Positions 11,378 to 20,162 of a stretch of DNA of 64,000 bases are shown here, piece by piece; positions within the stretch are counted from its first letter, which is position 1, and each line of letters begins with the position of its first letter. The DNA comes from Halomonas gemina. GTDB lineage: Bacteria > Pseudomonadota > Gammaproteobacteria > Pseudomonadales > Halomonadaceae. The stretch spans positions 248,001 through 312,000 of the forward strand of contig NZ_JAMJPK010000005.1 of assembly GCF_023554995.1 (NCBI RefSeq), written 5' to 3'. The position numbers and the translations under genes were made by a program. The notes beneath the pieces were generated by a model, which made no database searches, was not told the origin of the DNA, and was given only the letters and a program-made list of their open reading frames with translations.

Positions 11378-13596
11378 CGCTGATCCGCCAGCTGACCCCC
11401 GAGCAGCGCGCCGTGGTTGCCCATGACCGGGGGCACGCCCGGGTCGCGGCGGTGGCCGGTGCCGGCAAGACCACGACCATGGTCGCCCGGGTGCTGCACC
11501 TGCTCGCGCAGGGGGTGCCCCCGGCGCGGATCCTGGTGCTGATGTTCAACCGCTCGGCCCGGGAAGACTTCCAGGCGCGCCTGGCGGCCACGGCGCCGGC
11601 CGGCCAGGCGCTGCCCGACGTGCGCACTTTCCACTCCCTCGGCCACCGGCTGACCGCGAGCCTGACCCGCTGGGGGGTGTTCGCGCCTCGCCAGCTGCTC
11701 ACCGCCGACTGGCAGCTCGAGCGGCTGCTGCGCCAGGCGACGCTCGCCGCCCTGGGCGAGGCGCCCGAGGCGCGCGAGACGGCCCTGGAGGCCGAGCGCC
11801 TCGAGGCGCTGGCCCACTTCTGCGGGCTGGTGAAGGCCGAGATGGCCTCGCCGGCCGAGCTCCACCGCCAGCTCGACTTCGGCGAGGAGACCGGCCACTT
11901 CGTGGCCGCCTTCGAGCATGCCGAGCGACTGCTGGCCGACCAGGGGCTGATGACCTTCGCCGACCTGCTCTATCGTCCGCTGCTGGCGCTGGAAGCGGAT
12001 GCCGGCCTGCGCGGCCGGGTCCAGGGCTTTCTCGACCACGTGGTCATCGACGAGTACCAGGATATCAACACCGCCCAGCAGCGGCTGCTGGCGCTGCTCG
12101 CCGGCCGCGATGCCGAGGTCATGGCGGTCGGCGATGCCAACCAGTGCATCTACGAGTGGCGGGGGGCCCACCCCGACACCATGCTGGAAAACTTCACCGC
12201 CACTTTCGGGGCGGCCCGCGACTATCCGCTCTCGACCACCTTCCGGCATGGCCATGCGCTGGCCCTCACCGCCAACCACGCCATCGCCGCCAATCGGCGG
12301 CGTCCCGACCAGCTCTGCCTGGCCGCCCCGGGCAATCCCGCCACCGGCCTGGCCGTGGGGCAGGGCAGCCAGGGGCTGCTGGCCGAGCTCGACGGCTGGC
12401 GCCGTGGGGGCCGCGGGCTGGATGAGGCCTGCCTGCTGGTGCGCAGCTGGGCGTTGTCGGTGCCGCTGCAGCTGGCGCTGCTTCGTGAGGGCATCCCCTT
12501 TCGCCTCGCCCGGGAGGACCGCTTCGTGTTTCGGCTGCCGCTGGTCGAGGCCCTGGCCGGCTACCTGCGCCTGGCCGTCGAGCCCCGCTGGCTCCAGGAC
12601 CCGGGACACCTGGCGATGCTGCTGGCTCAGCCCACCCCCTTCGTGGCCCGGGAACGGATCATCGCCCTGGCCAACCGGCTGGCCGAGACCCAGCGCTGGC
12701 CGGAGCGTCACGATCCGCTGCTCGAGGGGCTCAAGCCCCATCAGCGACGCACCCTCAAGAAGCGCTGGGCGCTGCTCTGCGAGCTGCCCCGTCACTCGGC
12801 CTGGCCTCCCGCGCGGCTGCTCGAGCACGTGGTAGAGGCCGTGGAGGCCGAGAAGGTGCTTAAGCGCGCCGCCGCCCGACGCGACAAGGGCGAGGAGGAC
12901 GTGCGCCTGCTCGACGTGCTGGTCGAGCAGGCCGGCGAGCTGGGCAACGACACCCGGGCCTTTATCGAGCTGCTCTCGCGGCCGGTGGAGAACCGCGACG
13001 ACGGGGTGCTGATCAGTACCGTGCATGGCGCCAAGGGCCTGGAGTGGCCGCTGGTTCTGCTGGCGGGCGTCAACGAGGAGGACTTTCCCCACTATACTCG
13101 CGACAATCCCCTGACACCGGGGCGCCTGGAAGAGGAGCGGCGGCTCTTCTATGTGGCCATCACCCGGGCGCGGGAACGCCTGGTGCTGCTCCATGACGGC
13201 GGTGACCACCGTCCCAGCCGCTTCATTGCCGAGTCCGCCTGGGAGGATGGCCAGCGCGTGGCCCGCCGGCTCGATGGCGCCCAGGCCGGGGAGGCGCAGG
13301 GCCCGCTGCCCGTGTCCGACCCCGACCTGGTGCGGCGCTACCTGGCCTCGCTGGGTCACTCGCTGCCGCTGGTGGCGGCGCATCCTGCCGCTTCGTCCGG
13401 GCCCGCCGAGCCTCGAGCCGAGGGGTTCCGGGTCGGCCAGCGCCTGCGCCATGCGGTGTTCGGCGAGGGGCGGATCAGCGTGGTGGAGGGCGACCCGGAC
13501 AACCCGGTGATCGAGGTGCGGTTCCACCACGCCGGGCGGCGCCGCCTGATCGCCCGCCGGGCCCCCATCGAACTGCTGGAGGGAGTCGACGCATGA
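11374..13596 (+). CDS. UvrD/Rep-family ATP-dependent DNA helicase
   Basis: A 740-residue superfamily 1A helicase that should unwind DNA 3' to 5'. Motifs appear in order: Q-like LTPEQRAVVAH, Walker A VAGAGKTTTM, motif II VVIDEYQDIN, motif III GDANQCIYEWRG, motif V STVHGAKGLEWPLVLLAGV and motif VI EERRLFYVAITRARERL. The last 100 residues are unlike Rep or UvrD and include a small UvrD C-terminal beta domain (VGQRLRHAVFGEGRISVVEG). It is too divergent to call Rep, UvrD or RecB. Flanking 4-base overlaps show tight coupling with its neighbours. Confidence 0.9.
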   Translation: MTLIRQLTPEQRAVVAHDRGHARVAAVAGAGKTTTMVARVLHLLAQGVPPARILVLMFNRSAREDFQARLAATAPAGQALPDVRTFHSLGHRLTASLTRWGVFAPRQLLTADWQLERLLRQATLAALGEAPEARETALEAERLEALAHFCGLVKAEMASPAELHRQLDFGEETGHFVAAFEHAERLLADQGLMTFADLLYRPLLALEADAGLRGRVQGFLDHVVIDEYQDINTAQQRLLALLAGRDAEVMAVGDANQCIYEWRGAHPDTMLENFTATFGAARDYPLSTTFRHGHALALTANHAIAANRRRPDQLCLAAPGNPATGLAVGQGSQGLLAELDGWRRGGRGLDEACLLVRSWALSVPLQLALLREGIPFRLAREDRFVFRLPLVEALAGYLRLAVEPRWLQDPGHLAMLLAQPTPFVARERIIALANRLAETQRWPERHDPLLEGLKPHQRRTLKKRWALLCELPRHSAWPPARLLEHVVEAVEAEKVLKRAAARRDKGEEDVRLLDVLVEQAGELGNDTRAFIELLSRPVENRDDGVLISTVHGAKGLEWPLVLLAGVNEEDFPHYTRDNPLTPGRLEEERRLFYVAITRARERLVLLHDGGDHRPSRFIAESAWEDGQRVARRLDGAQAGEAQGPLPVSDPDLVRRYLASLGHSLPLVAAHPAASSGPAEPRAEGFRVGQRLRHAVFGEGRISVVEGDPDNPVIEVRFHHAGRRRLIARRAPIELLEGVDA

Positions 13597-14423
13597 CACA
13601 CCCGCTGATCACGGCCAGCGCGCTGGCCGATGCCCTCGAGGGCGCCAACCCGCCCCGGGTCCTGGACTGTCGTGCCCGCCTGGGCGAGCCCGGTGCGGGC
13701 CGCCGGCTATGGTGGGACGCCCACCTGCCGGGCAGCCACCATCTCGACCTCGACCGTGACCTGGCCGGGCCGCCGGGGGAGGGTGGCCGGCATCCGCTGC
13801 CATCGCCAGCGGCCTTCACCGCGGTGGTCCAGCGTCTGGGGATCAGGCCGCGACAGCCGGTGGTGGTCTATGACGACGTGGGCGGTCAGCTCGCGGCGGC
13901 ACGGGCCTGGTGGATGCTCGCCTGCTGGGCGGGTCATCCCGATGTCCGGCTCCTCGACGGGGGGCTCAGGGCCTGGCTGGCGGCGGGGGGCGAGCTGCAG
14001 GAGGATGGCGACCCCGAGGCCATGCCGGCAGGCTCCGACTGGCAGCCGGCCTACCGCGACGACAGCCACGTCTCGGCCGAGGCGCTCCTGGCGGACGCCG
14101 CGACCAAGGTCGACGTCCGCGCCAGGGAGCGCTTCCGGGGCGAGGCGGAACCCATCGATCCTGTGGCGGGCCATATTCCCGGTGCCCTGTGTCGCCCCAG
14201 TGCCGACAACCTCACCGACGACGGGCACTTCAAGTCCGCCGGGGTGCTGGCCCGCGAGTTGCCCGAGGGCGAAGCGCCGATCGCCTACTGCGGCTCCGGG
14301 ATCACCGCCTGCCACACCATCCTCGCCTATGCGGTAGCCGGCCGCCCCTTGCCCAGGCTCTATCCCGGCTCCTGGAGCGAGTGGATCCGCGACCCCTCTC
14401 GGCCGGTGGCGACCGGCGACTGA
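13593..14423 (+). CDS. sseA: 3-mercaptopyruvate sulfurtransferase
   Basis: Moves sulfur from 3-mercaptopyruvate to thiol or cyanide acceptors. The 276-residue protein has two rhodanese domains: an inactive N-terminal one (about 1-140) and a catalytic C-terminal one with the loop CGSGITACHTIL. The CGSG(V/I)T loop is diagnostic for mercaptopyruvate rather than thiosulfate specificity. The ATG overlaps the helicase stop by four bases. A hairpin and a long heptamer array separate it from the convergent ETF-QO gene. Confidence 0.92.
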   Translation: MTHPLITASALADALEGANPPRVLDCRARLGEPGAGRRLWWDAHLPGSHHLDLDRDLAGPPGEGGRHPLPSPAAFTAVVQRLGIRPRQPVVVYDDVGGQLAAARAWWMLACWAGHPDVRLLDGGLRAWLAAGGELQEDGDPEAMPAGSDWQPAYRDDSHVSAEALLADAATKVDVRARERFRGEAEPIDPVAGHIPGALCRPSADNLTDDGHFKSAGVLARELPEGEAPIAYCGSGITACHTILAYAVAGRPLPRLYPGSWSEWIRDPSRPVATGD

Positions 14424-14459
14424 CCCTGGGTTACGCCCGGAGCTGCAAGCCATGAAAAA

Positions 14460-14488
14460 CGAGCTACAAGGAAACTCCTTGTAGCTCG
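14460..14488. terminator. Hairpin between convergent sseA and ETF-QO gene
   Basis: A perfect 13-bp stem (14460-14472 with 14476-14488) and a 3-base loop. The position between convergent genes suggests a bidirectional terminator, although neither side has a strong T-run. Confidence 0.55.
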
Positions 14489-14509
14489 CAGCGAGGGGGC
14501 ATCCTGTCT

Positions 14510-14579
14510 GGCTCCTGGCTCCTGGCTCCTGGCTCCTGGCTCCTGGCTCCTGGCTCCTGGCTCCTGGCTCCTGGCTCCT
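14510..14579. repeat. Tandem GGCTCCT heptamer array, ten perfect copies
   Basis: Ten uninterrupted copies of GGCTCCT, equal to AGGAGCC on the other strand. The last base forms part of the stop codon of the ETF-QO gene. The array is a second heptamer repeat in this region, with a different unit from the one after pilZ. Confidence 0.95.
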
Positions 14580-16261
14580 CACATGTTCGGGTAGTTGGGC
14601 CCGCCGCCACCCTCCGGTGCCACCCAGGTGATATTCTGGGCCGGGTCCTTGATGTCGCAGGTCTTGCAGTGCACGCAGTTCTGGAAGTTGATCTGGAACC
14701 TGGGGTTACCTGCGTCGTCCTCGATCACCTCGTAGACCCCCACGGGGCAGTAACGCTGCGCCGGTTCGGCGTATTTAGGCAGGTTGTCGCGGATCGGCAG
14801 GTCAGGGTCGGTGAGCTTCAGGTGGCAGGGCTGGTCCTCCTCGTGGTTGGTGTTCGACAGGAACACCGAGGAGGGCTTGTCGAAGGAGAGCTTGCCGTCC
14901 GGTTTCGGGTAGTCGATCTTCTCGCACTCCGCGGCGGGCTTGAGCGTCGCATGGTCCGGGGTGGTGTCGTGGAGGTTGGGCAGCCTGCCGCCGAGCAGCT
15001 GGTCGGCGAAGTTGTAGGCGCCGCCCAGGAAGGTGCCGTACTTGTGGATCGCCGGGCCGAAGCTGGCGCTCGCCTCGAGCTCGGCATGGGCCCAGCTGGC
15101 TTCCCACTTCTCGGTGAACGATGTGAGCTCCTGGCCACCCTCGTCGCCCTCTCCCAGGGCCTCGAAGACGCTCTCCGCAGCCACCAGGCCGGACTTCATG
15201 GCGGTGTGCAGCCCCTTGATCTTGGCGAAGTTCAGCGTGCCGGCATCGCAGCCGATCAGCAGGCCCCCGGGGAAGGTCATCTTCGGCAGGCAGTTCAGGC
15301 CGCCCTTGGCGATGGCGCGGGCGCCGTAGGCGACGCGCTTGCCGCCCTCGAGATGCTTCGCCAGCACCGGGTGGTGCTTCATGCGCTGGAACTCGTCGAA
15401 GGGCGACAGCCAGGGGTTCTGGTAGGAGAGGTCCATGATCAGGCCGACCACCACCTGCTGGTCCTCGGCGTGATAGAGGAACCAGCCGCCGTGGGTATGC
15501 TTGTCCAGCGGCCAGCCGGAGCCGTGCAGCACCAGTCCGGGTTCATGCTGCTCGGCGGGGATGTCCCACAGCTCCTTGAGGCCGATGCCGTAGTGCTGCG
15601 GGTCCTTGCCTGCGTCGAGCTCGAAGCGCTCGATCAGCCGCTTGCCCAAGTGGCCGCGGGCCCCCTCGGCGAACAGGGTGTACTTGGCGCGCAGCTCCAT
15701 GCCTGGCATGTGGCCATCCTTGGGCTGGCCATCGGCGCCGACCCCCATGTCGCCGACGATGATGCCCTTGACCACGCCGTCCTCGACGATGGTCTCCTGG
15801 GCCGCGAAGCCGGGGAAGATCTCCACGCCCAGCCCCTCGGCCTGCTCGGCCAGCCAGCGGCAGAGGTTGCCGGCGCTGATCACGTAGCGGGTGGACTCTC
15901 CACCATGGTTCTGGCCGCCGGTGTTGTGCATGGAGGGCGGCACCAGGGCATTGGGCAGCTTCTGGCCCTTCTCGGCATCCTTGAGCAGGTAGACCTCGTC
16001 GCGGGTCGCCGGTGTGGTCAGCGGGGCACCGCGCTCCTTCCAGTCGGGGAAGAGCTCCTGGAGGGCGCGGGGTTCGAAGACCGCCCCGGAAAGGATATGG
16101 GCGCCCACCTCGGAGCCCTTCTCCACCACGCACACCGTGAGCTCCTGGCCGGCCTCACCCGCCTGCTGCATCAGGCGAGCCGCGGCCGAGAGGCCCGACG
16201 GCCCGGCGCCGACGATGACCACATCGAAATCCATGGAATCGCGTTCGACTTGTTCTTCCAC
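14579..16261 (-). CDS. etfD: Electron transfer flavoprotein-ubiquinone oxidoreductase
   Basis: Membrane-associated enzyme passing electrons from reduced ETF to the quinone pool during fatty acid and amino acid oxidation. The 560-residue protein has an N-terminal FAD-binding motif VVIVGAGPSGLSAA and a C-terminal [4Fe-4S] site with four cysteines, one in RYCPVGVYEV and three in NFQNCVHCKTCDIKDP. The GTG at 16261 is chosen because AAGGAGA lies about six bases upstream; an ATG at 16234 is the alternative. It faces away from etfB-etfA, its electron donor genes. Confidence 0.95.
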   Translation of the reverse strand: MEEQVERDSMDFDVVIVGAGPSGLSAAARLMQQAGEAGQELTVCVVEKGSEVGAHILSGAVFEPRALQELFPDWKERGAPLTTPATRDEVYLLKDAEKGQKLPNALVPPSMHNTGGQNHGGESTRYVISAGNLCRWLAEQAEGLGVEIFPGFAAQETIVEDGVVKGIIVGDMGVGADGQPKDGHMPGMELRAKYTLFAEGARGHLGKRLIERFELDAGKDPQHYGIGLKELWDIPAEQHEPGLVLHGSGWPLDKHTHGGWFLYHAEDQQVVVGLIMDLSYQNPWLSPFDEFQRMKHHPVLAKHLEGGKRVAYGARAIAKGGLNCLPKMTFPGGLLIGCDAGTLNFAKIKGLHTAMKSGLVAAESVFEALGEGDEGGQELTSFTEKWEASWAHAELEASASFGPAIHKYGTFLGGAYNFADQLLGGRLPNLHDTTPDHATLKPAAECEKIDYPKPDGKLSFDKPSSVFLSNTNHEEDQPCHLKLTDPDLPIRDNLPKYAEPAQRYCPVGVYEVIEDDAGNPRFQINFQNCVHCKTCDIKDPAQNITWVAPEGGGGPNYPNM

Positions 16262-16628
16262 CTGCTCTCTCCTTGCTGTCCCGAGAACGCGGTCACTGGA
16301 TGCGACCAACGTCGGAAGGATTTAAAACGGTCGTTTGCTTCTAGCCATGCCCCATGATAGGCATAATAGCGGTAAAGGGTCACCCCCTGCGATGGTGCAG
16401 TGCGTCATGGCCCGGCATGCGCCCCAGCTGCCCGGGGATTGTTGATCAGGAGGCGGCTATGGCACATTGAGAGGGTTTTTACGTTGCTGCGCCTATCAAA
16501 CGCTTGCATGAAACGCATAAGGGTATGCCAGCCGGTTTCCAAGGAGGCAGGTCTCCTCCCGCATCGACCCGGGACAGGGTCCGCTTCGCCAACCATCAGG
16601 TTCCCAGTGTGAACCAAGCGAGGACACT
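16262..16628. promoter_or_regulatory. Divergent intergenic region between ETF-QO and etfBA
   Basis: A 367-base gap without a credible gene. It holds the promoters for both ETF transcripts. Besides the box at 16324-16337 it contains a direct repeat AAACGC (16499-16504 and 16512-16517, seven-base spacer). The etfB ribosome-binding site GCGAGGA lies just before 16629. I could not define -35/-10 pairs with confidence. Confidence 0.5.
16324..16337. promoter_or_regulatory. PsrA-like fatty-acid regulator box
   Basis: AAAAC-N4-GTTTG on the plus strand (CAAAC-N4-GTTTT on the minus strand) matches the known PsrA operator pattern (G/C)AAAC-N2-4-GTTT(G/C) with one end base off. It lies about 60 bases upstream of the ETF-QO start. 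PsrA is a TetR-family repressor of fatty acid oxidation genes in pseudomonads; its action here is inferred. Confidence 0.4.
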
Positions 16629-17381
16629 ATGAAGGTACTCGTCGCGGTCAAACGCGTCATCGACTACAACGTCAAGATCCGGGTCAAGCCGGACAACAGT
16701 GACGTCGACCTCACCAACGTCAAGATGGCCATGAACCCCTTCTGCGAGATCGCCGTGGAGGAGGCGGTGCGCCTGAAGGAGCGCGGGGTGGCGACCGAGA
16801 TCGTCGCCGTCACCGTCGGCCCCAAGGCCGCCCAGGAGCAGCTGCGCACCGCCCTGGCGCTGGGTGCCGACCGCGCCATTCACGTCGAGACCGACGAACG
16901 CGTCGAGTCGCTGGGTGCCGCCAAGGCGCTGGCCAAGCTGGTCGAGGAGGAGCAGCCGGGCCTGGTGATCCTCGGCAAGCAGGCCATCGACACCGACAAC
17001 AACCAGACCGGCCAGATGCTCGCCGCGCTGACCGGCCTGCCCCAGGGGACCTTCGCCTCGGAAGTCGTCATCGACAACGACAAGGCCCAGGTGACCCGCG
17101 AGATCGATGGCGGCCTGCAGACCGTGGAGCTTTCGCTGCCCGCCATCGTGACAACGGATCTGCGCCTCAACGAGCCGCGCTACGCCAAGCTGCCCGACAT
17201 CATGAAGGCCAAGAAGAAGCCGATGGACGTCAAGAGCCCGGCGGAGCTCGGCGTCGAGGTGGCCTCGAAGGTCAAGCTGCTCAGGGTCGAGCCGCCGGCC
17301 GAGCGCCAGGGCGGCGTTAAGGTGGGCTCGGTGGATGAGCTGGTCGATAAACTGAAGAATGAAGCGAAGGTGATCTCATGA
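16629..17381 (+). CDS. etfB: Electron transfer flavoprotein beta subunit
   Basis: Small subunit of the heterodimeric soluble flavoprotein that collects electrons from acyl-CoA dehydrogenases. The 250-residue protein opens [20 protein letters not shown] and has the [16 protein letters not shown] and [19 protein letters not shown] signatures, including residues that hold the structural AMP. Its end overlaps etfA by four bases. It belongs with etfA and the divergent ETF-QO in one electron-transfer module. Confidence 0.96.
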   Translation: MKVLVAVKRVIDYNVKIRVKPDNSDVDLTNVKMAMNPFCEIAVEEAVRLKERGVATEIVAVTVGPKAAQEQLRTALALGADRAIHVETDERVESLGAAKALAKLVEEEQPGLVILGKQAIDTDNNQTGQMLAALTGLPQGTFASEVVIDNDKAQVTREIDGGLQTVELSLPAIVTTDLRLNEPRYAKLPDIMKAKKKPMDVKSPAELGVEVASKVKLLRVEPPAERQGGVKVGSVDELVDKLKNEAKVIS

Positions 17382-18304
17382 GCATCCTGGTCCTTGCCGA
17401 ACATCACGACGGCGCCCTGGCTGGCGCCACCGCCCATGTGGTCGCGGCCGCTCAGGCCATCGGCGGCGATATCGACGTGCTGGTGGCGGGCGAGAATGTC
17501 GGCGCCATCGCCGAGGCCGCGGCCAAGCTGGACGGCGTGAGCAAGGTTCGCGTGGCCGACAACGCCGCCTACGCCCACCTGCTCGCCGAGCCCACCGCCG
17601 CGCTGATTGCGGAGCTGGCCGGTGACTACAGCCATGTGCTGGCCTGTGCCTCCACCACCGGCAAGAACGTGCTGCCCCGGGTAGCCGCGCTCAAGGATGT
17701 GGCGCAGATCTCCGAGATCATCGCCGTGGAGAGTGCCGACACCTTCAAGCGGCCGATCTACGCCGGCAACGCCATCGCCACCGTGCAGAGCGAGGACGCG
17801 CTGAAGGTGATCACCGTGCGCACCACCGGCTTCGATGCCGTGGGCGAGGGGGGTTCCGCCGCCGTCGAGGCGGTGGATTTCGTCGCCGACAACGCCCAGT
17901 CCACCTTCGTCAAGGAGGAGCTGGCCCAGTCCGACCGCCCCGAGCTGGGCGCGGCCAAGGTGGTGATCTCCGGCGGCCGCGGCATGGGCAACGGTGATAA
18001 CTTCAAGCTCCTCGACGGCATCGCCGACAAGCTGGGTGCCGCCATCGGCGCCTCCCGCGCCGCGGTGGACGCCGGCTTCGTGCCCAACGACATGCAGGTG
18101 GGCCAGACCGGCAAGATCGTCGCCCCGGACCTCTACATCGCCGTGGGCATCTCGGGGGCCATCCAGCACCTGGCGGGGATGAAGGACTCCAAGGTGATCG
18201 TCGCCATCAACAAGGACGAGGAAGCGCCGATCTTCCAGGTCGCCGATTACGGGTTGGTCGCTGACCTCTTCGAGGCGCTGCCGGAGCTCGAGCAGAAGCT
18301 CTAG
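17378..18304 (+). CDS. etfA: Electron transfer flavoprotein alpha subunit
   Basis: FAD-bearing subunit of ETF. The 308-residue protein has an N-terminal alpha/beta domain (about 1-185) and the C-terminal FAD domain with [36 protein letters not shown], and [21 protein letters not shown], the family signature. It is translationally coupled to etfB. A strong hairpin follows after about 60 bases. Confidence 0.96.
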   Translation: MSILVLAEHHDGALAGATAHVVAAAQAIGGDIDVLVAGENVGAIAEAAAKLDGVSKVRVADNAAYAHLLAEPTAALIAELAGDYSHVLACASTTGKNVLPRVAALKDVAQISEIIAVESADTFKRPIYAGNAIATVQSEDALKVITVRTTGFDAVGEGGSAAVEAVDFVADNAQSTFVKEELAQSDRPELGAAKVVISGGRGMGNGDNFKLLDGIADKLGAAIGASRAAVDAGFVPNDMQVGQTGKIVAPDLYIAVGISGAIQHLAGMKDSKVIVAINKDEEAPIFQVADYGLVADLFEALPELEQKL

Positions 18305-18366
18305 ATAAAATCCCTTCGCGGTGCTGCCGGGGCGGAAAAGCAGCCGCGATCGTCCGCCAGCCCATG

Positions 18367-18397
18367 CGCGAGCCGGCCCCTCGAGGGCCGGCTCGCG
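18367..18397 (+). terminator. Hairpin after etfA
   Basis: A perfect 13-bp, very G+C-rich stem (18367-18379 with 18385-18397), loop CTCGA. It likely ends the etfBA transcript, although no T-run follows. Confidence 0.6.
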
Positions 18398-18434
18398 TCG
18401 TTCAGGGGCGTCGATTAACATCTTCTATACAAGG

Positions 18435-18453
18435 GATAACAGGAATCATTAGC
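18435..18453. promoter_or_regulatory. Fur-like box upstream of sodA
   Basis: The 19-mer GATAACAGGAATCATTAGC matches 14 of 19 positions of the classical Fur box GATAATGATAATCATTATC. It lies about 80 bases before sodA, where Fur repression of Mn superoxide dismutase is known in enterobacteria. Confidence 0.55.
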
Positions 18454-18532
18454 AGCAAGTGTGCTTCCCTGCCATCCTTGGGGGTGACACCGGACTACGG
18501 ATCCCGACGAACCCCAACGAGGAGGAGTGATC

Positions 18533-19144
18533 ATGGCGCATACCCTTCCAGACCTTCCCTATGCCTACGATGCCCTGGAACCGCATATCGATGCGTTGAC
18601 CATGGAGATCCACCATTCCCGTCACCACCAGACCTATGTCAACAACCTCAATGCCGCCCTCGAGGGCACCGGCCTCGAGGACGTGCACGTCGAGGAGCTG
18701 ATCGCCAACCTCGATCATGTCCCCGACGGAAAGCGCCAGGCGGTGATCAACAACGGCGGTGGCCACGCCAACCATTCGATGTTCTGGCAGATGATGTCGC
18801 CCAGCGGCGGCGGTGCGCCCAAGGGCCAGGTCGCGACCGCCATCGACAACGAACTGGGCGGCTTCGACGCCTTCAAGGAGGCCTTCACCAAGGCGGCGCT
18901 GGGTCGCTTCGGCAGCGGCTGGGCCTGGCTGAGCGTGACACCGAAGGGTCAGCTGGTGGTGGAGAATACCCTGAACCAGGACAGCCCCATCATGGACGGC
19001 AATACGCCCGTGCTGGGACTGGATGTCTGGGAGCACGCCTACTACCTGAAATACCAGAACAAGCGCCCGGACTATGTGGCGGCCTTCTTCAACGTGATCA
19101 ACTGGGAGGATGTCGAGCGTCGCTACCGCAACGCCACGGCCTGA
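18533..19144 (+). CDS. sodA: Superoxide dismutase, Mn type
   Basis: Converts superoxide to peroxide and oxygen in the cytoplasm. The 203-residue protein starts [20 protein letters not shown], closer to SodA than to SodB, and has metal ligands His27 and His81 plus the Asp and His of [23 protein letters not shown] and NQDSPIM also favour the Mn form. The ATG at 18533 follows AGGAGGAG; a GTG six bases upstream is less likely. It has its own Fur-like box and terminator, so it is monocistronic. Confidence 0.92.
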   Translation: MAHTLPDLPYAYDALEPHIDALTMEIHHSRHHQTYVNNLNAALEGTGLEDVHVEELIANLDHVPDGKRQAVINNGGGHANHSMFWQMMSPSGGGAPKGQVATAIDNELGGFDAFKEAFTKAALGRFGSGWAWLSVTPKGQLVVENTLNQDSPIMDGNTPVLGLDVWEHAYYLKYQNKRPDYVAAFFNVINWEDVERRYRNATA

Positions 19145-19171
19145 TGCCGGGCCCCTCTCCCGCCGGACGAG

Positions 19172-19198
19172 CCGCACCCCTCGGGGTGCGGTTTTTTT
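19172..19198 (+). terminator. Rho-independent terminator of sodA
   Basis: CCGCACCCC and GGGGTGCGG form a 9-bp stem (19172-19180 with 19183-19191) directly followed by seven T. This is a textbook intrinsic terminator. Confidence 0.92.
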
Positions 19199-19299
19199 CG
19201 CACGCGACCCCCGTGGTTGTCACGGGTCAATGCCCGGTGGATGAGCCGCGCCATCTGTGGCCGGGGATGGCACCATCGTAGCGGCACAGGTGGTCATCT

Positions 19300-19318
19300 T
19301 GCATTGATAATCGTTCGT
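19300..19318. promoter_or_regulatory. Possible Fur box upstream of the TonB2-type operon
   Basis: Contains the exact core GATAATC (19306-19312) of the Fur consensus with about 11 of 19 matches overall. It lies 47 bases before the first gene of an iron-uptake energising operon, which supports the reading. Confidence 0.4.
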
Positions 19319-19364
19319 ATTGGTGGCATGGTGAGCGCCCTGCCCGGGACCACGACGGAGAGCC

Positions 19365-20162
19365 ATGGTGAGGACCTTTCGCTTACAACTGCCGGCCGGC
19401 ATTGCCCTCGGACTGCTGTCCCTCGGCCTGCTCCAGGCGCAGGAGCCACTGGTCGAGGAGGCCAGCCAGGCCCAGCGCAGCCAGGCCGAACTCCAGGCGC
19501 GCATCGACGCGGCCGATGACGAGACCCGCGAGCTGCTCCGTGAGCTGCGCCGGGTGGAGGCCGAGACTCGGCGCCTGGAGGCGCGCAGCGACGCCCTGGC
19601 GCCTCGCCTGGAGCGTCGGGGCGAACGCCTGGACAGCCGCGAGGCGGCGCTGGCGACGCTGGCCGAGACCCGCGAGGCGCTGCCGCAGCTCGAGCAGGCG
19701 CTGGTCTCGCGCCTGCGGATCTGGGTGGAACGCGACCTGCCGTTCCTGAAGGAGGAGCGCCTGGCCCGCGCCGAGGGCCTCGAGGCCGGCCTCGACGACC
19801 CCGACGCCTCGGCCGCGGAGCGCCTGGATCGTACCCTCGCCGCCTGGCGCACCGAGCTCGACTACGGCCGCGAGTTGGACGCCTGGCGCGGCACCCTGGG
19901 TGAGGAGGAGGCCCGTCGCGAGGTGGACTTCCTGCGCCTGGGTCGGGTGGGCCTCTATTATCTGACCCCCGACGGGCGCGAGGGTGGTGTCTGGCGTGCC
20001 GACGAGCGGCGCTGGCAGAAGCTCGACGAGGCCGGGCGTGCAGAGCTGCGCCTCGGCCTGCGCATCGCCCGTGACCAGCGGGCGCCGGAGTTGCTGACAC
20101 TGCCGGTCTCCCGGTCGCTCGAGCGGACAGATACCACCACCGACGCGGAGGCGAGTTCATGA
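19365..20162 (+). CDS. DUF3450 family periplasmic protein
   Basis: A 265-residue exported protein with an N-terminal signal peptide (cut probably after LGLLQA) followed by a long coiled coil (about residues 30-110) and a compact C-terminal domain with LRLGRVGLYYLTPDG. DUF3450 proteins are commonly encoded at the head of TtpC-ExbB2-ExbD2-TonB2 operons, as here. The likely role is helping the TonB2 complex reach across the periplasm, which is an inference from context. It overlaps the next gene by four bases. Confidence 0.85.
   Translation: MVRTFRLQLPAGIALGLLSLGLLQAQEPLVEEASQAQRSQAELQARIDAADDETRELLRELRRVEAETRRLEARSDALAPRLERRGERLDSREAALATLAETREALPQLEQALVSRLRIWVERDLPFLKEERLARAEGLEAGLDDPDASAAERLDRTLAAWRTELDYGRELDAWRGTLGEEEARREVDFLRLGRVGLYYLTPDGREGGVWRADERRWQKLDEAGRAELRLGLRIARDQRAPELLTLPVSRSLERTDTTTDAEASS

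Noticed and set aside
11245..13599. A 784-codon open frame antisense to the UvrD-like helicase
   Set aside because: The plus strand holds all helicase motifs; the antisense frame has no recognisable domain.
14510..14579. CRISPR array
   Set aside because: Units are 7 bp without spacers, and no cas gene is near.
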